DNA of 64,000 nt, taken from Gemmata massiliana. Its GTDB lineage: Bacteria > Planctomycetota > Planctomycetia > Gemmatales > Gemmataceae. The DNA is taken from positions 226,733 to 290,732 of the forward strand of contig HG799462.1 in assembly GCA_000531095.1 (NCBI GenBank). Reading direction: 5' to 3'. The notes under the pieces were generated by a model. That model saw nothing but the letters and a program-made list of their open reading frames with translations. It was not told the DNA's origin and did no database searches. Both the position numbers and the translations under genes were made by a program. Positions 55,358 to 64,000 of the stretch are shown in pieces (position 1 is the first letter of the stretch; each line of letters begins with the position of its first letter).

Positions 55358-56680
55358 ATGCACCATTTCTCGCGCCGTTCGTTTCTCGCCTCCACTGCGC
55401 TCATTGCAACGGGGGGCCTCAGCCCCTCACTTGCCCAAACCCCAGACGTCCCCATGACGGGGACCGCTAACGAGAACCTCGCCCCGTTCGACAGCCTGTT
55501 CGCGGACTTCATTACCGATCACAAGATCCCCGGCGCCTCGGTCGCGATCACGCGGGCCGGAAAACTCGTCTATGCTCGCGGGTTCGGGTACGCCAAAGTC
55601 GCGAAGAAGGTCGAAGTTCAGCCCGACGCCCCCTTTCGCATCGCGAGCGTTTCCAAGCCGATTACCGGCGCCGCGGTCGCGGCACTCGCTGAACAGGGCA
55701 AAGTGAAGTTTGATGATCCAGTGCTCAAGTATGTGAAACTCGACCCGTTTCTGTCCGGCGGGGCGAAAGTCGACGAACGGTGGGCGAAAATCACCGTCCG
55801 GCAGTGCCTCCAGCACACCGGTGGTTGGGACCGCGACAAACAGGGTGGGTTTGACCCAATCGCGACCCCGTGCCGGATCGCCCGCGAGATGAAGCTCCCG
55901 ACCGAAGCACCGACCCCGAACGACATCGTGCGATACATGTTGGGGCGCCCGCTCGACTTCGCCCCCGGCAGCAAGATGGTCTACTCGAACCTCGGCTACC
56001 TCGTCCTCGGGCGCGTGATCGAGGCCGTCACGGGCCAGAAGTACGAGGCGTGGGTCCAAAAAAACGTTCTCGCGCCGGCGGGCGCTCGGGGCATGTCGTT
56101 GGGGCGTGGGGTGCCGGAAAAGCGCGCGAAGGGCGAGGTGTGCTACTACGACTCGAAGAAGCGCACCGGACGGTGCCTGTACGCGCCACGCGCCGGCGAT
56201 CAGGTACCGCGGCCGGACGGCGCAGACAATATTGAAGGGTACGAGGCGCACGGTGGATGGATCGGGTCGGCGATCGACCTGGTGCGGTTCGCGGCCGCAT
56301 TCGATTACGGCAAGAAATCCCCGGTGCTCTCCACAAAGGCGATCACCGAAATGTGGGCGCGGCCCGACGGTGACGCGGGGTTTGATTCCGACAAACACCC
56401 CCGGGACGCTTATTACGGCTGCGGGTGGAGCGTGCGGCCCGTGGGTAAGACGGGCAAAGCCAACACGTGGCACAACGGGCTGATCCCCGGGACCAGCTCG
56501 CTCCTCGTCCGCCGATGGGACGGGTTAAACTGGGCAGTATTGTTTAACACCGACGCGACCGCCGAGGGGCAGCAACCGTCCGCGCTGATCGACGAGTTAA
56601 TGCACGCCACCGCCGGGACCGTGAAACAGTGGCCCGAGAACGATTTGTCTGAAAAATTCTCCCCGCGCGAAAAAAAGTAA
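55358..56680 (+). CDS. Class C beta-lactamase-like serine hydrolase, Tat-exported
   Basis: A 440-residue penicillin-binding-protein-like hydrolase. The nucleophile motif SxxK is in FRIASVSKPITGAAV, the YxN motif in KMVYSNLGYLVLGR, and the third motif in TWHNGLIPGTSSLL (HNG in place of KTG). The N-terminus HHFSRRSFLASTALIATGG looks like a twin-arginine signal. Members act as esterases, D-amino peptidases or beta-lactamases, and the true substrate is not shown. ATG 55358 is preferred. Confidence 0.92.
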   Translation: MHHFSRRSFLASTALIATGGLSPSLAQTPDVPMTGTANENLAPFDSLFADFITDHKIPGASVAITRAGKLVYARGFGYAKVAKKVEVQPDAPFRIASVSKPITGAAVAALAEQGKVKFDDPVLKYVKLDPFLSGGAKVDERWAKITVRQCLQHTGGWDRDKQGGFDPIATPCRIAREMKLPTEAPTPNDIVRYMLGRPLDFAPGSKMVYSNLGYLVLGRVIEAVTGQKYEAWVQKNVLAPAGARGMSLGRGVPEKRAKGEVCYYDSKKRTGRCLYAPRAGDQVPRPDGADNIEGYEAHGGWIGSAIDLVRFAAAFDYGKKSPVLSTKAITEMWARPDGDAGFDSDKHPRDAYYGCGWSVRPVGKTGKANTWHNGLIPGTSSLLVRRWDGLNWAVLFNTDATAEGQQPSALIDELMHATAGTVKQWPENDLSEKFSPREKK

Positions 56681-56705
56681 GGGCACCGGCGTCAACGAGA
56701 TGACA

Positions 56706-56735
56706 CCGAATCGCCCCGGTGGGCGATTCGGCTGT
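56706..56735 (+). terminator. Hairpin after the serine hydrolase gene
   Basis: CCGAATCGCCC (56706-56716) pairs perfectly with GGGCGATTCGG (56721-56731) and is followed by CTGTTGTT. Confidence 0.5.
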
Positions 56736-56931
56736 TGTTCGCGCACGCCCCTTGGTAAACTAAAATCGCTTACAACTGAGAAAATTTTCCGACCAACGGA
56801 GCGGTTCGGGACAAGTAATTGTGTAGAGAGTGGTGTGAAATTGTGCGGCGGAGTAAATGACACCGCACCACTAACGAACAATAAGCACTACCGCCGCAAA
56901 CGCCCCGTAACCTTTTGCCCGAGGGCTGGAT

Positions 56932-57429
56932 ATGCGACCTCTCCAGTTCCTGAAACGACACCCGATCACTGCGCTCGGCGCGCTCGTACTCGTGTTTGTG
57001 GTGTGGATCGGCTTGGATCTTCGCAAACCGAACTCCGAGTCGACTGAAGCTGCCCCTTTTCCGGTGGGAACTGCTTTTTTGACGAAACGGTTCCCGGCTC
57101 CGCCGGAATTTGAGTACGCAAAGCCATCACCGCAAGGAACGGCCCAAGTTCTACCAAAACTCAAACCGGGAATGACCCGTATCGAAGTCGAGGGACTTGT
57201 CGGTGCACCTGTTTCCAGCGACGTTCACCCCGCAATGGTGGCAGGCGGACGGATCACGTATCACACGGCATACGAGGCTGATCTCGAGCCTCTCTCCACG
57301 GTGCGCCCGATCCGGCACACTAAGGTGATCGGCCCCGCACCGCCCCGTACATTGATCACGTTAGAGTTTGATGCCACCAAACCCGGGCACCCGCTGGTCG
57401 AAATCCACTATCCCGACCCGTTGTTCTGA
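56932..57429 (+). CDS. Membrane-anchored small protein with BamE-like motif
   Basis: A 165-residue protein with one N-terminal membrane helix (HPITALGALVLVFVVWIGLD) and an exported part holding LKPGMTRIEVEGLVGAP, which is like the GMTxxEVxxLLGxP motif of SmpA/OmlA (BamE) domains; beta strands then follow (RTLITLEFDATKPGHPLVEI). BamE helps the beta-barrel assembly machine, but many proteins carry similar folds for other roles. It ends 24 bases before a terminator and precedes secA. Confidence 0.7.
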   Translation: MRPLQFLKRHPITALGALVLVFVVWIGLDLRKPNSESTEAAPFPVGTAFLTKRFPAPPEFEYAKPSPQGTAQVLPKLKPGMTRIEVEGLVGAPVSSDVHPAMVAGGRITYHTAYEADLEPLSTVRPIRHTKVIGPAPPRTLITLEFDATKPGHPLVEIHYPDPLF

Positions 57430-57452
57430 TCCGCGCTTCGCACAACTTACCC

Positions 57453-57479
57453 GCCGCCGGCGATGTCCGGCGGCTTTTT
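57453..57479 (+). terminator. Rho-independent terminator before secA
   Basis: GCCGCCGG (57453-57460) pairs with CCGGCGGC (57467-57474), followed by TTTTT. Confidence 0.8.
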
Positions 57480-57487
57480 CGTCCCAT

Positions 57488-57493
57488 TACAAT
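57488..57493 (+). promoter_or_regulatory. Candidate -10 element (TACAAT) of secA
   Basis: TACAAT lies just past the preceding terminator and 160 bases upstream of the secA ATG, which would give a long leader; no clear -35. Confidence 0.3.
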
Positions 57494-57652
57494 TAGCTCC
57501 GCCCGCGCCGATTGTGTCGGTTCTGCCGACAGCGCGAGCGGTCCGTATTGACCCATTTTTCCACGCTTCTTAGATTGGGAGTCTGGCGGGGTCCGCGGGC
57601 ACCGGAGCGACGCGCAGCCCGGCGCGGGCATTCACGCTATGGGAGTTTGACA

Positions 57653-61555
<3,903 letters not shown>

Positions 61556-61602
61556 GTACCGCGGAAACCAGGCTCGCGTAATTTTGTCAGGTACGAAACT
61601 CA

Positions 61603-61650
61603 GAGGCAGGGTGCTTCGGCAAAGTGTCGAGGCACCTTGCCTCTTTTAAT
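61603..61650 (+). terminator. Rho-independent terminator of secA
   Basis: GAGGCAGGGTGC (61603-61614) pairs with GCACCTTGCCTC (61632-61643) with one mismatch, followed by TTTTAATTT. Confidence 0.8.
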
Positions 61651-61662
61651 TTCTAGTTTGTC

Positions 61663-61692
61663 TTGACAGCCACCCCTGGTCACTGTTAGTCT
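61663..61692 (+). promoter_or_regulatory. Candidate sigma70-type promoter
   Basis: A perfect -35 TTGACA (61663-61668) lies 18 bases before a weak -10 TAGTCT (61687-61692), immediately after the secA terminator and 48 bases before the ATG of the next gene. Confidence 0.4.
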
Positions 61693-61740
61693 TACATCTG
61701 TTTGCACATCTCGCACATTGCATCTTCGGATAATTTGTCG

Positions 61741-62250
61741 ATGTTTCGCAATCGCCTGATCGGATTCTTTGGATTGGTGATCGCTATTGGCATGATGGCC
61801 TGCGCGAGCCCCCAAAAGGCATTCGCCGCCGTTGCTAACCCATTCACATGGGGCTCTTACAAAGGCACAGATAATAACAATCACAACTACCCTCGTTGGG
61901 TCAATATTCCAAACCAGAATGGCAAGGTGAATTTCGATATCGGACAGGGAAGCGCAACAGACCCGGCTGGCTGGACGCCAACCGGCGCAGTGGCGAAAGT
62001 TTACAAGCCTTCGGCTGTCCAACCGGGGGGATACGAAGCAACCCCGGCCCTAACGATGACCACGGCTAATTTTCTTACCGTTCTGGGTATATCCACAATG
62101 TCTTGGGCAGACAATAATCCGAAAGTTGTGTTCGACAGAAACATAACTGTCATGATTGTCGTAACTATCACTTATAGGAACAATGCAAACCAGAACATCA
62201 CTCAAGATGTGGTCATGCCCGCGTTCTATGTGAACACCACCGCGTTCTAA
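61741..62250 (+). CDS. Secreted protein of unknown function, low-GC
   Basis: A 169-residue protein with a signal peptide ending near SPQKAFA. The mature part is rich in Asn, Thr and aromatic residues (NPFTWGSYKGTDNNNHNYPR) with beta-like strands (VMIVVTITYRNNANQNI). There is no family match I can name. The gene is clearly lower in GC than its neighbours, which may mean transfer or relaxed selection. It is 44 bases upstream of the DUF1559 gene, so the two are probably co-transcribed. Confidence 0.75.
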   Translation: MFRNRLIGFFGLVIAIGMMACASPQKAFAAVANPFTWGSYKGTDNNNHNYPRWVNIPNQNGKVNFDIGQGSATDPAGWTPTGAVAKVYKPSAVQPGGYEATPALTMTTANFLTVLGISTMSWADNNPKVVFDRNITVMIVVTITYRNNANQNITQDVVMPAFYVNTTAF

Positions 62251-62294
62251 TCTGATCGGATGAGCAGTTCGCCACCCCTTCCGGGAGAGAAGAC

Positions 62295-63212
62295 ATGGAA
62301 CGTCGGCCCGCCTTTACTTTGCTAGAGTTGTTAGTCGTCATTGCAATCTTAGCGATCTTGATCGGGCTCCTGTTACCGGCAGTTCAAAAGGTTCGGGAAG
62401 CTGCGGCCCGAATGCGGAGTGTAAACAATCTCCGCCAGATCAGCTTGGCACTCCACAACTTCGCGAGTGCCAACAACGAAGAGTTACCGACAGTCGACGG
62501 CAACCCGCGGCGGGTATGGTTTGAACCGCTCCAGATGACGACGACCCAGCGCGGCCCGATTCTGTTCAATGCCCTTCTCCCCCACCTCGAAGTTACCATT
62601 GCGTCCACCCAAATTCTACCGGACTACGTTCCTGTGTACGTCAGTCCGGTCGATCCGGGGTTCACTGCGGATCAAGGTTCTGGGCCACTTAAAGGGGCTA
62701 CAAGTTACGCGGGAAACGCTCAGGTGTTTGCCGGTCAACCGCGGATGGTGACGGCATTTTCGGACGGCCACAGCAACACCATTGCATTCGCCGAACACTA
62801 CGCTTCGTGTGGCAGCTTGCGGTACAGGTATGCGTGGTGGGAAGTGGTAGGGCGTCCGGGTTACCAGCTCCACCGACCGACCTTCGCGGACGGCGGGGCT
62901 CTCTTTAAAGGACAGAACGAGCAAGATGTCTACCCAATCACGAGTGGCGACCCGATCGTCACGCGCCCGAGTCGGCCGGGAGCGATCTTCCAAGTCGCGC
63001 CGCAGGTCTGGTTCCAAGACAGTTGGGAAGCCCCGCGCGCGCCGGGCGCAAACGAGTGCGACTGGTCCGTTCCCCAAACACCCCACCGCAGCGGGATGCT
63101 GGTCGCATTAGCCGATGGCAGCGTGCGAACTCTCAGCACGTCAATGAGTCCAGAAACCTTTTGGGCAGCCGTTACCCCGGCAGGTGGTGAGGTACTGGGC
63201 GGAGACTGGTAA
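62295..63212 (+). CDS. DUF1559 domain protein with type IV prepilin-like N-terminus
   Basis: A 305-residue protein. The N-terminus [20 protein letters not shown] is a class III prepilin signal and helix (cut after a short basic leader MERRPA), followed by the DUF1559 body ([55 protein letters not shown]) and the closing [21 protein letters not shown]1559 proteins occur in many copies in planctomycetes and are thought to form pseudopilus-like or surface structures; the role is not proven. GGGAGAGA precedes the ATG. A terminator follows. Confidence 0.95.
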   Translation: MERRPAFTLLELLVVIAILAILIGLLLPAVQKVREAAARMRSVNNLRQISLALHNFASANNEELPTVDGNPRRVWFEPLQMTTTQRGPILFNALLPHLEVTIASTQILPDYVPVYVSPVDPGFTADQGSGPLKGATSYAGNAQVFAGQPRMVTAFSDGHSNTIAFAEHYASCGSLRYRYAWWEVVGRPGYQLHRPTFADGGALFKGQNEQDVYPITSGDPIVTRPSRPGAIFQVAPQVWFQDSWEAPRAPGANECDWSVPQTPHRSGMLVALADGSVRTLSTSMSPETFWAAVTPAGGEVLGGDW

Positions 63213-63232
63213 GTTGAGTTGACATGGGAATC

Positions 63233-63272
63233 GCGTCGGAAAGGAGGTATCCTTTCCGACGCTTCTGTATTT
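63233..63272 (+). terminator. Rho-independent terminator after the DUF1559 gene
   Basis: A perfect 13-bp stem (63233-63245 with 63250-63262), a 4-base loop and then TTCTGTATTT. Confidence 0.85.
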
Positions 63273-63293
63273 AGTGCCGGGAACGGATTCCCA

Positions 63294-64000
63294 ATGCTCC
63301 TCAACCTCGTCTACCTGCTCGCGCTTGCGATCCTCTCACCGTGGCTGATATGGCGCGCGGCACGTACCGGGCGCTACCGCCAGAACCTCACCGCAAAGCT
63401 ACTCGGCCGCGCCCGCATTGCACCGCGCGCGAAAGAGCCAGTCGCGTGGTTCCACGCGGTCAGCGTGGGCGAAGTGAACCTGCTCGGTACGCTCGTACCC
63501 AAATTCCGGAAGCGCCACCCGGACTGGTACGTGGTCGTTTCGTCTACCACCGATACGGGGCTCGCAGAAGCACGCAAGCAGTTCGCAGATCTCGACGTAA
63601 TCGCGTGGCCGTTCGACTTCACCTGGGCCGTTACGACCGCTCTCGATGCGGTCAACCCGTCCCTCGTCGTACTCACCGAAAGCGAACTCTGGCCGAACTT
63701 CCTCGCCGCAGCGAGCACACGAAACGTGCCAGTAGTTGTGGTGAATGCCCGCCTCAGCCCGCGGAGTTTCCAGCGCCTGAAGCGCGTCGCGGGCTTCGCC
63801 CGGCGCATACTGTTCCGACACGTCACTCGATTCGCGGTTCAAGAAACCGAATACACCGAGCGCCTTCAACAACTCGGCGTGCCGTTCGCGAAACTCGTCA
63901 CCACGGGATCGATCAAGTACGACGGGGCCGCGGGCGAACGGGATACCCCGAAGACGCGCGCACTGAGACGCGCAATCGGGCTTGGGGAACCTACCCCCCC
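63294..64000 (+). CDS. waaA: Kdo transferase (3-deoxy-D-manno-octulosonic acid transferase), 5' part
   Basis: The visible 235 residues match the N-terminal half of WaaA/KdtA, which adds Kdo to lipid A precursors at the inner membrane. After a membrane-anchoring helix (LNLVYLLALAILSPWLIW) come AWFHAVSVGEVNLLGTL, where Glu 60 aligns with the catalytic base, VVVSSTTDTGLAEA, and LVVLTESELWPNFLAAAS. The ATG at 63294 gives the family's normal start. The gene runs off the right edge of the window. Its presence indicates LPS synthesis. Confidence 0.92.
   Translation, partial: MLLNLVYLLALAILSPWLIWRAARTGRYRQNLTAKLLGRARIAPRAKEPVAWFHAVSVGEVNLLGTLVPKFRKRHPDWYVVVSSTTDTGLAEARKQFADLDVIAWPFDFTWAVTTALDAVNPSLVVLTESELWPNFLAAASTRNVPVVVVNARLSPRSFQRLKRVAGFARRILFRHVTRFAVQETEYTERLQQLGVPFAKLVTTGSIKYDGAAGERDTPKTRALRRAIGLGEPTP

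Overview
The window is GC-rich, gene-dense bacterial chromosome that reads as a member of the Planctomycetota, most likely the family Gemmataceae. The evidence is the set of lineage-typical families: a PSD1-type planctomycete cytochrome, a DUF1559 prepilin-like protein, a BBP7-type beta-barrel, an ECF sigma factor with a transmembrane anchor and long C-terminal part, a very large Ser/Thr kinase with a repeat tail, a WD40 protein with a signal peptide, and an over-long SecA and RseP. I see no tRNA, rRNA, CRISPR array, prophage or insertion sequence. Most of the window is core chromosome with many lineage-specific hypothetical genes.

Layout. 1-8.7 kb: edge of a PSD1 cytochrome gene, the dxr-rseP pair (isoprenoid synthesis and site-2 protease), then a minus-strand run of enoyl-CoA hydratase, a secreted protein, a Tat-exported serpin and a D-2-hydroxyacid dehydrogenase. 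8.9-15.7 kb: a proline-rich LptA-like exported protein, a TolC-like lipoprotein, a lone receiver protein, a DEDDh exonuclease, a histone-H1-like protein, hpt and a glycosyltransferase. 15.7-21.6 kb: a minus-strand cluster (pabA/trpG, small proteins, tautomerase, TIM-barrel isomerase), a large membrane protein and an apparently frameshifted BBP7 porin-like gene. 22.3-31.8 kb: the membrane-anchored ECF sigma factor convergent with a second sigma-like gene, an MCE-OmpA fusion, ligA, a VapC-type toxin with its antitoxin, and ndk. 32.4-42.8 kb: a thioesterase, a UDP-glucuronate decarboxylase, a WD40 protein, two small anchored proteins sharing an SKS motif, a sterol-desaturase-family enzyme, a methyltransferase, dnaA, a double GNAT protein and thyX. 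42.9-54.8 kb: an SGNH hydrolase, a duplicated metallopeptidase-like protein, an AAA ATPase, and a kinase / VWA / hypothetical run followed upstream by rho. 55.4-64 kb: a serine hydrolase, a BamE-like small protein, secA, a DUF1559 pair and the start of waaA.

Envelope biology dominates: RseP, SecA, LptA-like, MCE-OmpA, TolC-like, BBP7, BamE-like and WaaA together imply a Gram-negative style outer membrane with lipopolysaccharide. The best leads for something unusual are the sigma factor whose extracytoplasmic part looks built from PSD1 (DUF1549/DUF1553) fragments, the MCE-OmpA fusion lacking the usual peptidoglycan-binding Arg, the two-copy metallopeptidase in which one copy lost its zinc motif, the SKS-motif small proteins, and several families of intergenic inverted repeats. 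I found no complete, clearly new multi-gene system.
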